A stretch of 64,000 nt of DNA from Symsagittifera roscoffensis (lineage: Eukaryota > Xenacoelomorpha > Acoela > Convolutidae): the NCBI RefSeq assembly GCF_963678635.1, contig NC_087068.1, positions 34,979,436 through 35,043,435 on the forward strand, in the 5' to 3' direction. Below the pieces are notes generated by a model. That model was not told the DNA's origin, did not search any database, and worked only from the letters and a program-made list of their open reading frames with translations. Shown in pieces: positions 32,020 to 44,129 of this stretch. Position 1 is the stretch's first letter. Each line of letters opens with the position of its first letter. The position numbers and the translations under genes are program-made.

Positions 32020-32780
32020 TGGGATCTCTAACAACATCCACATTCCATCAACTTTCTCCGTCTATTGGGCCAAAAGGTTAGTTGCTAAGATGCATTTTGT
32101 AAAAGTGCTAAACTGTTTTTTTCTCAATGATTAAATCAAATTTGTACAAAAATGCTGAAATTGGCTGAAAATGGGATAAATTTTTTCTAAAAGTATATTA
32201 GATATTGGATGAAATTCAACAAATTTACAACAAAATTACATGTTTTTTCTGTAGAAATGTTCTACGTCTTAAGCTTTTTCTTGCTTTCGCCTTAATACGT
32301 GTTTTCGCTGTTGAACTCACCTTGCTAGATAATTTAGTCAGAAGTGGTGAATTTGGGAGAAAAAATGGTATCAATTGAGCGAATATTTTAATTTGCTGGC
32401 AGAGATGAAAATAGAACTGATAACGTCTAACTATTACTACGTAATTTGTACATGTTTTCCGTTAGGTTCCCTTATTTAGTTGCTACAGTAAATTATTCAA
32501 GCAAAAACAGAACTCTTAGATCACTAACTATCACTTTTCTTGCTAAAAAAAGATAATTGCTTTTGATTCTTGATTTTTGTCCAAAGTTTTCTCAAAAAAA
32601 TTCAGGTGAGAAAAAATTGGTGCTAGTTAAAGCATTTAAAAGCATATGTAAAAATTGAGAATATAAAGGTGTATTTTTTGTTGAGTTTTCAGAACAGATT
32701 AAGAGCAGCTCTTTTGATTATAATCTGAAAACCTTCGGGAGTAGAAATAGGCAAGGGAAACTAGTTCCTAACTTCTGACG
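32020..32780. repeat. Repeat block D, copy 3
   Basis: Close copy of 23520-24270. It stops exactly where the CCAAT/TATA segment begins (32779). Confidence 0.8.
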
Positions 32781-32782
32781 TG

Positions 32783-32827
32783 TCCAATCAGATTTCAGCT
32801 TCCTCTTATGGAGTTTTTATATAAAAG
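32783..32827 (+). promoter_or_regulatory. CCAAT/TATA promoter-like segment, copy 1
   Basis: CCAATCAGA at 32783 and TATATAAAAG at 32818, followed by a second CCAAT (CCAATCGGA) at 32834. Spacing between CCAAT and TATA is shorter than usual. Direction could serve either strand. Confidence 0.35.
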
Positions 32828-33161
32828 TCGTGTCCAATCGGATACAAAATTCCTTTTTAGGTACTTTTTCAAATTTTCGTTTCCAAACACAAAAATTTTC
32901 ATATTTGTTCTAGTTGTCGTATCCAAACCGAGGACCATTTCAATAGCCTAAATCTTCCAAATAAGTAAAAATAACACAATTTTTTTGATCAATTTAATTG
33001 AATTTTTTTTTGTAATTAATAAGAAATTATTGTTTTTTGAGTAGATAGTCAAGTTCTTTGATTTTGATGTAGACTTGAGAAGATAACTCAAAGTTGATGA
33101 GTTTTTTAAAGCAAATCACTGGAAATTTGATTCCAAACCTGATCAAACAGGATTTTGAGCT

Positions 33162-33680
33162 TCAAAAATCTTTAAAGAAATGAAGGAATAAAGAACTTTG
33201 CTGGACGGTTTTTACAAATTTTGGCATCGGGTAAGGAATAAAAAGAGTCTTTGATCTATTATCATATAATGATAATTCTAGAACACTTCTTCGGATCTCT
33301 AAAGAAAATTTCATTTTCAACCATTTCTTTTTAAAAAATTTTTTGTGGTAAATTTTCACGTGTAAGCAAAATAAAACTTTTTAAGTAAACCAGATCCACA
33401 AAATTGTCAGTATATTTTTCGTTTCAATCATAAGAAAACCCGTACTTTTTTTTCGAAGGTGACTTAAACCTAGCCAATTATTTTCTAAATTCTTTATTTC
33501 TCTTACTCTCGCGTTCTCTCCATTCTGAAAGATATGTGATAATTTGACCACTAGCCTGGAAATTTTATGTATTGTGAGAATCTTGACAGTTTCGGTTCCA
33601 ATTGCAAACTGGATAAAGTAACTCATCCGTTTTATCGTGATTGGTTTCAACTTTTGAGAAATGTCTCTGTTTTTTTTTTG
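33162..33680 (-). pseudogene. Unidentified tract C, copy 2
   Basis: Minus frames 33381-33650 (MSYFIQFAIGTETVKILTIH) and 33162-33359 (LFIPYPMPKFVKTVQQSSLF), with a protein-like reading in the frame between them (NEIFFRDPKKCSR). The tract extends further into 32990-33160 with ICFEKLINFELSSQ-type coding found again at 39698 and 48141. Function unknown. Confidence 0.42.
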
Positions 33681-34305
33681 AAAATATAACTCATGTTGAT
33701 AGAATGAACTGAACCGTTGGAATTTTAAAAAAAAAATGAAACAAAAAATTGTAGGTTCTGCTGACCTTCTCTAATAAGATCTGAACTCATTCAGAAATTT
33801 TTCAACACTTGGTTGACTTTAATTGTTTATAAAGGGTTTTGTTGAATAAGAATTTTTTGTTGACATGAAGCTAATTTTGAAAGGTTTTTCAAATCGGAAT
33901 AATTTACTTGGAATTTTTTCCTAATAATGACAACCTTGGTTGAGTATCTTTAATTAGATTTGAAGAACTAGCAAATTAAGTAAATCCAAGATTTTGTTCA
34001 TCAATTTCATCACCTTAGAGTTTGTTCTGGAAATCTGATTGGTTAAATTTTTAATGGAATTTTCTAGAATTTCTAGAAGTTAAGGTGTAATGACTTCTAA
34101 TAAAATGCGAGGAATTAATCTGTAGATTCTTAAATTTAGAAGATTATAGAAGTTAACGAATAAAGACGTCAATTAATCTGGTAGAAATGTTCTACAACCT
34201 TCACTGTTCTATAAATGTAAAAGTATATTGACGTCATTTTCTTAGGTGGAATTACTTTTTTAATGCCTAACTATTCAAAAGACACCTTCCTAGCTCTGTT
34301 GAGAA

Positions 34306-34596
34306 TCATAACAGACCCTCGGATTGGTTTTTTTTTTCATATAATCTCTTTAATGATAATTGAATATTTGTTATAATAATCTTCTCGAAGTTAATTTTGT
34401 TCCATCTCGAACAGTTTTTAACATACAAAGCTATACAGTTTTTATTTCGTGTGCCAAACAGTCTCTTGAGAGTTTTTGCAAGATGCTTGAAAAAATCGAA
34501 ATTTTCGCAAATTGTATAACGCGCCTTGAACTGTTCACGTTTTGAATTTTGTTTGGTAAACTGCATGTTTTTTTGGTTTTTCCAAAAACTATGCAA
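34306..34596 (-). CDS. Unidentified tract R ORF, copy 1
   Basis: A 96-codon ORF, basic and Lys/Asn-rich: FFKHLAKTLKRLFGTRNKN, CIALYVKNCSRWNKINFEKI. The same peptide recurs at 37544-37912 and 46171-46386 and, decayed, near 42.1-42.3 kb. It lies between tract C and the T-rich minisatellite. No family recognised. Confidence 0.4.
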   Translation of the reverse strand: MHSFWKNQKNMQFTKQNSKREQFKARYTICENFDFFKHLAKTLKRLFGTRNKNCIALYVKNCSRWNKINFEKIIITNIQLSLKRLYEKKNQSEGLL

Positions 34597-34854
34597 AATT
34601 CTAATTTTTTTTTAAATGATTAAGCAAAAAACGAAAAATTTGAAGTAAAAAACATGTTGAATTATTGTCAGAAAAATTTATATACTGGTTAAATTTTTCG
34701 CTTTTCCTTATTTTATTACAATTATTTTTTATTGGTTCTGATCAACAGACATGCAAAAATTAGTTTTCTAAGGGGTTAAATTCTTAACACAAACTTCATA
34801 TAAATTGATAATTAACAGCGCAAGAAAAATTATTGAAATTTATTTTGGCAATAT

Positions 34855-35205
34855 GCTAAAAGTCTTTCAATTTTTTCTACAAAACGCAAAAAGTGTTTCA
34901 TTATTTTCAACAAATGCGAAAAGTGTTCCACTTTTTTTTTCTACAAAGTAGAAAAAGTATTTCAATTTTTGTGACAATATGCGAGAAGTGTTCCGTTTTT
35001 TTCGACAAAATGCAAAAAATTTTCAATTTTTTTGACAAGATGCAAAAAGTGTATCACTTTTTTCGATAAAAAGCGATAAGTAATTCAATTTTTTTTGACA
35101 ATATGTGGAAAGTTTTTCATTTTTTTCCTACAATATTCGAAAAAGTGTTTCAATTTTTTTTCTACAAAATGCGAAAAGTGTTTGAGTTTTTTTGACAAAT
35201 CCATC
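34855..35205. repeat. T-rich ~31-bp minisatellite, array 2
   Basis: About 11 variants of the same unit (tttcaatttttttgacaagatgcaaaaagtg). Confidence 0.88.
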
Positions 35206-35459
35206 TGCTAGATTTTACTTGGGTACAAATATTGTTCTGTTTTTTCTAATATGAGTGCGAAAACTAATCAAGTTTGTTAACAAGAGTGTGAAATCGGAGC
35301 GCTAAATTAAGTTGTATTCTAAATGTTTTTCATTCATATACCCTGAGTTTCTTATCTATTCTCGTGAGTAAAATGAAATTGAATAAACTAATTAACTAAA
35401 ATAACAAAGTTAATACCAAGCAACTATAATTTACAAAAATACCTAATCAAAGAGCTGTG

Positions 35460-36099
35460 GAGCAGTAGAAAAGTTCTGGAGGTGCTCTAAAGAGCGCACA
35501 GCTGGATGAGGTTCCATCGCTGGTGAATGTTCTGGAGGGGTGTTTTGAGGCGTCATTGTTTCTGAGGAAACCCCTCATCTTTTGTGAAGGGATTGTCGGC
35601 TGTTCCTGCTTCCTCCCAAGGAAAGAGGAAGCGTCGACTGGTTAAACCACAAATCTTGAGTGACGAATCTCGGGGTAGTTCATTCCCAAATGCTCAGTCA
35701 CTTCCTCCATCATGTTGGTTCTCTGTGATGGTAACTTGCATCATATGATGCTCGTTGAAATCCGTTTGCATCACTTCCACCGTGTGCCAGACTTGGATTG
35801 GGATGTCCATCCGTGCCAGACGAACTCCAGAGACTGTTTCTCGCACTTGAATTTGTACTAGATCAGGCGAAAAATCTACAGAGTACATGAGGTTGCTGCT
35901 TTGCACTGAGAAATTCAGTTTGAGCAATAAATGAAGTAAAAGATACAGAGTAAAAACAAGAAAATTTTAGAGCTGAGGGAGGAGTAGCTGATGGTAGATA
36001 AGTTGAAATCAAATTATTAGGAGCTGAAAGAGGAGGTAGTTGACGGTAGTTTAGTTGTGAAGTAAAATGACTTTTAGTTAGGATAAGGGGTACCCTCAA
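35460..36099 (-). pseudogene. Cassette B, copy 1
   Basis: Starting at ~36.1 kb on the minus strand, an upstream frame (35863-36099) leads to a CTCAG acceptor-like site. The next frame (35694-35927) reads SVDFSPDLVQIQVRETVSG, LARMDIPIQVWHTVEVMQ and NEHHMMQVTITENQ, then is cut by a 14-base deletion relative to copy 3 (near 35715). Further downstream a Pro/Ser-rich tail (MTPQNTPPEHSPAMEPHPAV ... NFSTAPQLFD) ends in TAG. Acidic, soluble, no recognised domain. Confidence 0.5.
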
Positions 36100-36159
36100 C
36101 TTGAATGTGTGGGTTTTACCAATCAGACTTGATTATCCAGATTTGGTCTGTAGACGTGT

Positions 36160-36203
36160 CCAATCAGATTTCAGCTTCCTCTTATGGAGTTTTTTTATAA
36201 AAG
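36160..36203 (+). promoter_or_regulatory. CCAAT/TATA promoter-like segment, copy 2
   Basis: CCAATCAGA at 36160, TATAAAAG at 36196 and CCAATCGGA at 36210. Another CCAATCAGA lies at 36119. It is upstream of the divergently placed cassette B (minus) and of nothing obvious on the plus strand. Confidence 0.35.
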
Positions 36204-36516
36204 TCGTGTCCAATCGGATACAAAATTCCTTTTTAGGTACTTTTTCAAATTGTCGTTTCCAAACACAAAAATTTTCATATTTGTTCTAGTTGTCGTATCC
36301 AAACCGAGGACCCTTTCAATAGCCTAAATCTTCCAAATAAGTAAAATAACACAATTTTTTTGATCAATTTAATTGAATTTTTTATGTAATTAATAAGAAA
36401 TTATTGTTTTTTGAGTAGATAGTCAAGTTCTTTGATTTTGATGTAGACTTGAGAAGATAACTCAAAATTGATGAGTTTTTTAAAGCAAATCACTGGAAAT
36501 TTGATTCCAAACCTGA

Positions 36517-37050
36517 TCAAACAGGATAGAAATGAAGGAATAAAGAACTTCGCTGGACGGTTTTTACAAATTTTGGCATCGGGTAAGGAATAAAAAGAGT
36601 CTTTGATCTATTATCATATAATGATAATTCTGGAACACTTCTTCGGATCTCTAAATAAAATTTCATTTTCAACCAATTCTTTTTAAATATTATTTTGTAG
36701 TAAATGTTCACGTGTAAGCAAATTAAAACTTTTTAAGTAAACCAGATCCACAAATTTGTCAGTATTTTTTTCGTTTCAATCATAAGAAAACCCGTACTTT
36801 TTTTTCGAAGGTGACTTAAACCTAGCCAATTATTTTCTAAATTCTCTATTTCTCTTACTCTCGCGTTCTCTCCATTCTAAAAGATATGTGATAATTTGCC
36901 CACTAGCCTGGGAAATTTTATGAATTGTGAGAATCTTGACAGTTTCGGTTCCAATTGCAAACTGGATAAAGTAACTCATCCGTTCTATCGTGATTAGTTT
37001 CAACTTTTGAGAAATGTCTCCATTTTTTTGAAAATTTAACTCATGTTGAT
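36517..37050 (-). pseudogene. Unidentified tract C, copy 3
   Basis: Same tract as 33162-33680. The open part 36517-36711 reads MKFYLEIRRSVPELSLYDNR and ends in the PYPMPKFVKTVQ phrase. A ~23-base deletion near 36529 removes sequence present in copy 2. Confidence 0.42.
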
Positions 37051-37543
37051 AGAATGAACTGAACCGTTAGCATTTTTTCCAAAAAAAATGAAATAAAAAA
37101 TTGTCAGCTGTAGGTTCTGCTGACCATCTCTAAGAATATCTGAACTCATTCAGAAATTTTTCAACACTTGGTTGACTTTAATTGTTTATAAAGAGTTTTG
37201 TTGAATAAGAATTTTTTGTTGACATGAAGCTAATTTTGAAAGGTTTTTAAAATCGGAATAATTTACTGGGAATTTTTTCCTAATAATGACAACCTTGGTT
37301 GAGTATCTTTAATTAGATTTGAAGAACTAGCAAATTAAGTAAATCCAAGATTTTGTTCATCAATTTCATCACCTTAGAGTTTGTTCTGGAATTCTGATTG
37401 GTTAAAGTTTTAATGGATTTTTCTAGAATTTGGAGATTCAGAAAAATCTGAAAGTTAAGGTGTAATGACTTCTAATAAAATGCGAGGAATTAATCTGTAG
37501 ATTCTTAAATTTAGAAGATTTTAGAAGTTAATGAACAAAGACG

Positions 37544-38000
37544 TCAATTAATCTGGTGGAAAAGTTCTACAACCTTCACTGTTCTAAAAATGTAAAAGTA
37601 TCTTGACGTCATTTTCTTAGGTGGAATTACTTTTTTAATGCCTAAATAATCAAAAGACACCTTCCTAGCTCTGTTGAGAATCATAACAGACCCTCGGATT
37701 GGTTTTTTTTCATATAATCTTTTTAATGATAATTGAATATTTGTTATAATAATCTTCTCGAAGTTAATTTTGTTCCATCTTGAACAGTTTTTAACATACA
37801 AAGCTATACAGTTTTTATTTCGTGTGCCAAACAGTCTCTTGAGAGTTTTTGCAAGATGCTTGAAAAAATCGAAATCTTTCGCAAATTGTATAACGCGCCT
37901 TGAACTGTTCACGTTTTGAATTTTGTTTGGTAAACTGCATGTTTTTTTGGTTTTTCCAAAAACTATGCAAAATTTTAATTTTTTTTAAATGATTAAGCAA
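37544..38000 (-). pseudogene. Unidentified tract R ORF, copy 2
   Basis: Frames 37544-37912 and 37815-38000 together cover tract R. One extra base relative to copy 1 (near 37875) splits the reading frame. Confidence 0.4.
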
Positions 38001-38214
38001 AAAACGAAAAATTTGAAGTAAAAAACATGTTGAATTATTGTCAGAAAAATTTATATACTGGTTAAATTTTTCGCTTTTCCCTATGTTATTACAATTATTT
38101 TTTATTGGTTCTGATCAACAGACATGCAAAAATTAGTTTTCTAAGGGGTTAAATTCTTAACACAAACTTTATATAAATTGATAATTAACAGCGCAAGAAA
38201 AATTATTGAAATTT

Positions 38215-38570
38215 ATTTTGGCAATATGCTAAAAGTCTTTCAATTTTTTCTACAAAACCCGAAAAGTGTTTAATTATTTTCAACAAAATGCGAAAAATGT
38301 TCCACTTTTTTTTTCTACAAAGTAGAAAAAATATTTCAATTTTTGTGACAATATGCGAGAAGTGTTTCATTTTTTTTCGACAAATTGCAAAAAATTTTCA
38401 ATTTTTTTGACAAGATGCAAAAAGTGTATCACTTTTTTCGATAAAAAGCGATAAGTAATTCAATTTTTTTTGACAATATGTGGAAAGTTTTTCATTTTTT
38501 TCCTACAATATTCGAAAAAGTGTTTCAATTTTTTTCTACAAAATGCGAAAAGTGTTTGAGTTTTTTTGAC
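38215..38570. repeat. T-rich ~31-bp minisatellite, array 3
   Basis: Near-identical to array 2, as expected from the 3.37-kb tandem duplication. Confidence 0.88.
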
Positions 38571-38829
38571 AAATCCATCTGCTAGATTTTACTTGGGTAC
38601 AAATATTGTTCTGTTTTTTCTAATATGAGTGCGAAAACTAATCAAGTTTGTTAACAAGAGTGCGAAATCGGAGCGCTGAATTAAGTTGTAATCTAAATGT
38701 TTTTCATTCATTTACCCTGAGTTTCATATCTATTCTCGTGAGTAAAATGAAATTGAATAAACTAATTAACTAAAATAACAAAGTTAATACCAAGCAACTA
38801 TAATTTACAAAAATACTTAATCAAAGAGC

Positions 38830-39473
38830 TGTGGAGCAGTAGAAAAGTTCTGGAGGTTCTCTAAAGAGCGCACAGCTGGATGAGGTTCCATCGCTGGTGA
38901 ATGTTCTGGAGGGGTGTTTTGAGGCGTCATTGTTTCTGAGGAAACCCCTCATCTTTTGTGAAGGGATTGTCGGCTGTTCCTGCTTCCTCCCAAGGAAAGA
39001 GGAAGCGTCGACTGGTTAAACCACAAATCTTGAGTGACGAATCTCGGGGTAGTTCATTCCCAAATGCTCAGTCACTTCCTCCATCATGTTGGTTCTCTGT
39101 GATGGGAACTTGCATCATATGATGCTCGTTGAAATCCGTTTGCATCACTTCCACCGTGTGCCAGACTTGGATTGGGATGTCCATCCGTGCCAGACGAACT
39201 CCAGAGACTGTTTCTCGCACTTGAATTTGTACTAGATCAGGCGAAAAATCTACAGAGTACATGAGGTTGCTGCTTTGCACTGAGAAATTCAGTTTGAGCA
39301 ATAAGTGAAGTAAAAGATACAGAGTAAAAACAAGAAAAATTTAGAGCTGAGGGAGGAGTAGCTGATGGTAGATAAGTTGAAATCAAATTATTAGGAGCTG
39401 AGAGAGGAGGTAGTTGACGGTAGTTTAGTTGTGAAGTAAAATAATTTTTAGTTAGGATAAGGGGTACCCTCAA
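38830..39473 (-). pseudogene. Cassette B, copy 2
   Basis: Same as copy 1 with a few substitutions (Thr to Pro in the MMQVPITENQ phrase). It shares the same 14-base deletion, so the deletion predates the tandem duplication. Confidence 0.5.
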
Positions 39474-39532
39474 CTTGAATGTGTGGGTTTAACCAATCAG
39501 ACTTGATTATCCAGATTTGATCTGTAGACGTG

Positions 39533-39578
39533 TCCAATCAGATTTCAGCTTCCTCTTAAGGAGTTTTTATATAAAATT
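39533..39578 (+). promoter_or_regulatory. CCAAT/TATA promoter-like segment, copy 3
   Basis: CCAATCAGA at 39533 and TATATAAAA at 39569. The following region to 40020 matches the same part of copies 1, 2 and 4, then switches abruptly to the head-to-head module at ~40030. Confidence 0.35.
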
Positions 39579-39697
39579 CGTGTCCAATCGGATACAAAAT
39601 TCAATTTTAGGTACTTTTTTAAATTGTCGTTTCTAAACACAAAAATTTTCATATTTGTTCTAGTTGTCGTATCCAAACCGAGGACCCTTTCAATAGC

Positions 39698-39895
39698 CTA
39701 AATCTTCCAAATAAGTAAAAATAACACAATTTTTTTAATCAATTTAATTGAGTTTTTTATGTAATTAATAGGAAATTGTTGTTTTTTGAGTAGATAGTCA
39801 AGTTCTTTGATTTTGATGTAGACTTGAGAGGATAACTCAAAGTTGATGAGTTTTTCAAAGCAAATCACTGAAAATTTGATTCCAAACCTGATCAA
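39698..39895 (-). CDS. Coding-like segment next to tract C (ICFEKLINFEL), copy
   Basis: A 65-codon minus frame: IRFGIKFSVICFEKLINFEL, then QVYIKIKELDYLLKKQQ. It is conserved at 33.0-33.15, 36.37-36.52 and 48141-48527. Hydrophobic-basic alternation, no recognised family. Confidence 0.35.
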   Translation of the reverse strand: MIRFGIKFSVICFEKLINFELSSQVYIKIKELDYLLKKQQFPINYIKNSIKLIKKIVLFLLIWKI

Positions 39896-40315
39896 GCAGG
39901 ATTTTGAGCTTCAAAAATCTTTAAAGAAATGAAGGAATAAAGAACTTTGCTGGACGGTTTTTACAAATTTTGGCATCGGGTAAGGAATTAAAAGAGTCTT
40001 TGATCTATTATCATACGATTTTTTTTTATCATTTTCTAATTCTTGTTTGGTTTTTGAAAATTCAAAATATTTGGGACTAGTGTCTTTTCTTGAGTAGATT
40101 TTTGAAGAACAGACTGATCAGATGAAGAGAAATGAGAAAAATTTTTGTAAAATTAAATGAAAAAGTAAGTTAAAAAAATGACTCATCATGATTCCCGAAA
40201 ATGGAAGTAGTACCAAATATGAAATCTTTTGTATGAACTTTCCATATATCGAAATTGCGTAGGCGTTACTTCTACTTTATTAATTCACAATTCTCAGCAA
40301 AAATCATTGTTCCAG

Positions 40316-40910
40316 ATGGCTGCTGCTATGTGTCAAGCTCTTCCCAGCTTCCATTCAAGTTATTGTAAGAATTCGCTAATTTTTTCCGTTTCCAGTGATT
40401 TTTACGAAAAATACACAGTAACCCAAAACTATTGTGTCTCTAGCCACAATTCGTTATGTTTTTTGGAGAAGTGTAAGTTCCATTTGTTTTTAATAGGAGC
40501 ATCTAGTAGCAAAATTCTGCAGAGATTAGAAAAAGACGTACACATATATTAAGAAATTGACTGTGTACACTAGGTTCAAACACAGATTCCATTCAAGTAT
40601 TGTTACATCAAATGGAGAAGTATTCAATCAGCTTACTCGAGCAGTTCAGCATAACTTACGATGAAAAGGAGCCAAAAAGATGCCTAGTTTTGCAAAGAAA
40701 CCACTAATTCGGAAAAATTCAGAAGGCTTGATTTTTTGTTCTAACCAGAATCTTGCTTCCACACAAACTCAAGGTTCAGCGTCGTTTCTGGACAGAAGTC
40801 GAAAAATTCAAAATTCAAAATATGAATCTGAATTGTTGAAGATTATTGATTGTTTTACTGATTGTCATGGTTCTGTGCATAGTGATTATGTGAGCTTTGT
40901 GATAAAATAA
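40316..40910 (+). CDS. Plus-strand ORF pair of head-to-head module, copy 4
   Basis: ORFs 40316-40552 (MAAAMCQALPSFHSSYCKNS ... KDVHIY) and 40680-40910 (MPSFAKKPLIRKNSEGLIFC ... DYVSFVIK). Here the divergent cassette A partner is missing except for its extreme 5' flank (ttgtttggtttttgaaaatt, 40050-40070). The left flank is instead the promoter-like segment. Confidence 0.42.
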
Positions 40911-41048
40911 TCAACTGTAATACAATGTTCTCTTAGTAGTTTGCCCTGATAAATTTTTAAAAACTAAGCGTTGAGTCAAGAACACTTATCCTAATGAACA
41001 TTCAATTTTTTTTCTTGAAATTTCCATCACGAGTTGTTTCAATTTTTG

Positions 41049-41520
41049 CTAATCATTTGGGAAAATTCTTAAAGGACTGGAAAACTTCGTGGGATCTCTG
41101 TAGAAGATTTCAAAATCAACCCATTCTTTGAAAATAGTAATTTTTAGTAAATTGTTCACTTGTAGGCAAATGAAAACTTTTTCCGTATCCCAGATCCACA
41201 AATTCATCAGTACATTTTTCATTCGAATCATATTAAAACCAGTATTTTTTCTCTCGAAGGTGACTTAGATATAGCCAATTCTTCTCTAGATTTTTTTTAT
41301 TTCTCTTACTCTCGTGTTCTCTCCATTCTGGAAGATATATGATAATTCGCTCACTAGCCTGGTTGATTTTATGAATTGTGAGAATCTTAACAGTTTTGGT
41401 TCCAATTTGAAACTGGATGCAGTAACTCACCCTTTCTACTATGATTGGTTTCACCTTTTGAGATAGACTTCCGTTCCTTTTAAAAATTTTGTTCATGTTG
41501 ATAGAATGAATTGACCATTG
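41049..41520 (-). pseudogene. Unidentified tract C, copy 4
   Basis: 41233-41496 reads KPIIVERVSYCIQFQIGTKT, VKILTIHKINQASERII and YLPEWREHESKRNKKNLEKN. 41049-41231 continues in another frame to FKEWVDFEIFYRDPTKFSSP. This is the longest single frame of tract C. Confidence 0.45.
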
Positions 41521-42549
41521 GTGTTTTTTTTTTTAAAATGAAATAAAAAATTGCCAGCTGTAGGTTCAGCTGACATTCTATAAGAATATCTGAACTCATT
41601 CAGAAATTTTTCAAAACTTGGTTGACTTTAATTGTTTATAAAGAGTTTTGTAGAATAAGATTTTTTTGTTGACCTGATTGTAACTTTGAAAGGTTTTTGA
41701 AAACGGAAGATTTTCCTTGAAAACTATTCTTATTATTGACAACCTTGTTTGATTACCTTTAATTAGATTTAAAAAACTAGCAAATTATGTCAAAATTTTT
41801 AATCAATTTCAGCACCTTAGATTTAGTTCTGGAATTTTGATTGGGTTAAATTTTTATTGGATATTTCTGGAATTTAGAAGATTCAGAAAGTTTTAGAAGT
41901 TAATGTGTAATGACTTTTTAAAAAATGCGAAGAATTAATCTGTTGATTCTAAAATATAGAAGATTTTAGAAGTTAATGGATAAGGAAGTCAATTTCTCTG
42001 TTAGAAATATTCTACAACTTTCGCTGTTCTAAAAATTTTTAAGTAAAATGACGTCAATTTCTCAGGTGGAAATACTTTTTTAATGCCTATAGCCTATATG
42101 ATAATTTTTCTTAAGATAATTGATTATTTGTTAAAAGAATTTTCTCAAAGTTAATTTTGTTCCGGATTGGACAGTTTTTAGCATATAAATCTATACAATT
42201 TCTATTTCGTGTGCCAAAAACTTGCAAGACATTTGAAAAAAAAAATCAAAATCTTTGGCAAGTTGTAAAACACGCCACGAATGGTTCACATTTTGAATTT
42301 TGTTTGGTAAAATTTATGTTTTTTTAAACAAAAAACGGAAAATTTTAATGTGAAAAACATGTTGACTTATTGCTTAGAAAACTTCCTTTTTGGTGAATTT
42401 TTTTTGCTTTTCCCTATGTTTGCACCTTTATTTTCTATTGTTTCTGATCAACAAACAAGCAAAAGTTATTTTTCTAAAGGGTTAAATTTTTAACAAAAAT
42501 TTCATAAAGTTTATTAATTAACTGCGCAAGAAAAAATGTAATGATTTGT

Positions 42550-42940
42550 TTTGGCAAGATGCTAAAAATGTTTCAAATTCTTTTTACAAAACGCGAAAAG
42601 TGTTTTATTTTTCGACAAAATGTGAAAAGTAATTCTTTTTTTTCGACAAATTGCAAAAAGTGTTTTAGTTTTTTTGATTATATGCGAAAATTGTTTCAGT
42701 TTTTTCGACAGAATGGGAAAAGTGTTGCAATTTTTTTGACAAGCTGCAAAAAGAGTTTCACTTTTTTCGACAAATTGCGAAAAGTTTTCCAATTTTTTTG
42801 ATAATATGCGAAAATTGTTTCAATTTTTTCAACAGAATGAGAAAAGTGTTTCATTTTTTTTGACAAGATGCAAAAAGAATTTCACTTTTTTTGACAAAAT
42901 GCGAATATTGTTTGAGTTTTTTTTGACAAGATGCACAAAC
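42550..42940. repeat. T-rich ~31-bp minisatellite, array 4
   Basis: About 12 units. Both strands are open across much of the array (for example 42541-42801 plus and 42562-42792 minus), showing that the openness comes from the repeat itself. Confidence 0.88.
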
Positions 42941-43393
42941 CATCAAGTATTTCTTACTTCTGCACAAAGGTTTTTGTGTTTTTTTTTTAATATGAGTGCA
43001 AAAAATAATCAAGTTTCTTATCATTTGTGTGAATTCGGAGCGCTAAGTTGATTTTTCTTCTAAATGTTTTTCATTCATTTACCCTGAACTTCTCATCTAT
43101 TCTCATAATTAAATTGAAATTGAAGAAACTAATTAGCTTCAAAGAACAAAGTTAATAGCAAACAACGAAAAAGAACAACAATATTTAATCGAAAAGCTGT
43201 CGATATAATACCAACAAACACTGGAAAATCAACTGATAATTACTTATTGTCTTAATTGATTTTCGATTAATTTGCATGTTTTTGTCAGCTTTTTTCTCAG
43301 ATAACCTAGCTCTAAATATACACTTCAGTGAGAAAAAATTGTTTTGAACCAATAAAATTTCATTTACCAAAGATACAAAAACATCACAAAGCA

Positions 43394-43822
43394 TTACTGA
43401 GGTTTAAAATTAACAACAGACATAAAGTCTTCCAAAGTTTGGGACAGTTCTTCAAAGTCATTCGAAGTATAGTTGACACAGGGAGTTTCCTTCAAGTCTT
43501 CATTTACCTTTGCAGTGAAGAGTCGACTCTGAAAGTAGGGCGGCTTGTTCACATTGTACTTCTTGATTTTTACACACACCTTCCTCAAGTTGTGTGTTGC
43601 TATTTTATGCTTTCTGTTGCAGATGTCAAGATCCTGATCTATAATTGATTCTTTGCCGGATTTGGTTTTATATATAGATAGGAGTATAAAATTTTCAGCA
43701 CAGGGAATAACAGTATTCCGGATTCCCGATAAAGCTTGCTTCTTTTTTACTAAGATAGACTTGTTGGGACTTTTCACAATGTCCCAAATCATTAGTTTTT
43801 GATAGTTGAAAGCATGGTTCAA
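43394..43822 (-). CDS. Cassette A ORF, copy 5
   Basis: A 142-codon minus ORF: MNHAFNYQKLMIWDIVKSPN, SIYKTKSGKESIIDQDLDIC, KVCVKIKKYNVNKPPYFQSR, then KETPCVNYTSNDFEELSQTL and EDFMSVVNFKPQ. The C-terminal ~40 residues are intact here, unlike copy 3, and show what the other copies lost by frameshift. It faces a plus ORF pair at 44.1 kb. Confidence 0.48.
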   Translation of the reverse strand: MNHAFNYQKLMIWDIVKSPNKSILVKKKQALSGIRNTVIPCAENFILLSIYKTKSGKESIIDQDLDICNRKHKIATHNLRKVCVKIKKYNVNKPPYFQSRLFTAKVNEDLKETPCVNYTSNDFEELSQTLEDFMSVVNFKPQ

Positions 43823-44129
43823 AATAAATTTTTCCCCTTTGTAGGATTTTTGGAACCAAACAAATCTCCCATTTCTTGTTCGGTTTTTTGAGATTTCAAT
43901 TTAATTGAGACTAGTGTCTTTTCTCGAGTACAATTTGAAGAACAGACTGATCATATGAAGAAAAATGAGAAAAAGATTGCAATTTAAATGAAAAAGTAAG
44001 TAAATGGTTTGACTCACCTTGATTCCCGTATATGGAATCTTTTGTATGAACTTTCCATATATCGAAATTGCGTAGGCGTTACTTCTACTTTTTTAATTCA
44101 CAATTCTCAGCAGAAATCATTGTTCCAGA

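Larger units (their letters stand above)
32779..36152. repeat. 3.37-kb tandem unit, copy 1
   Basis: The sequence acgtgtccaatcagatttca starts at 32779, 36153 and 39530. The interval 32779-36152 and the next one (36153-39529) are the same length (about 3,374 and 3,377) and nearly identical throughout. Each contains promoter-like segment, tract C, tract R, T-rich minisatellite and cassette B. Confidence 0.88.
36153..39529. repeat. 3.37-kb tandem unit, copy 2
   Basis: Near-identical head-to-tail copy of 32779-36152. Confidence 0.88.

Noticed and set aside
35863-36099. Stand-alone gene for the 78-codon frame upstream of cassette B
   Set aside because: Reads into the acceptor-like site and then stops. 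Better viewed as leader or intron of cassette B.
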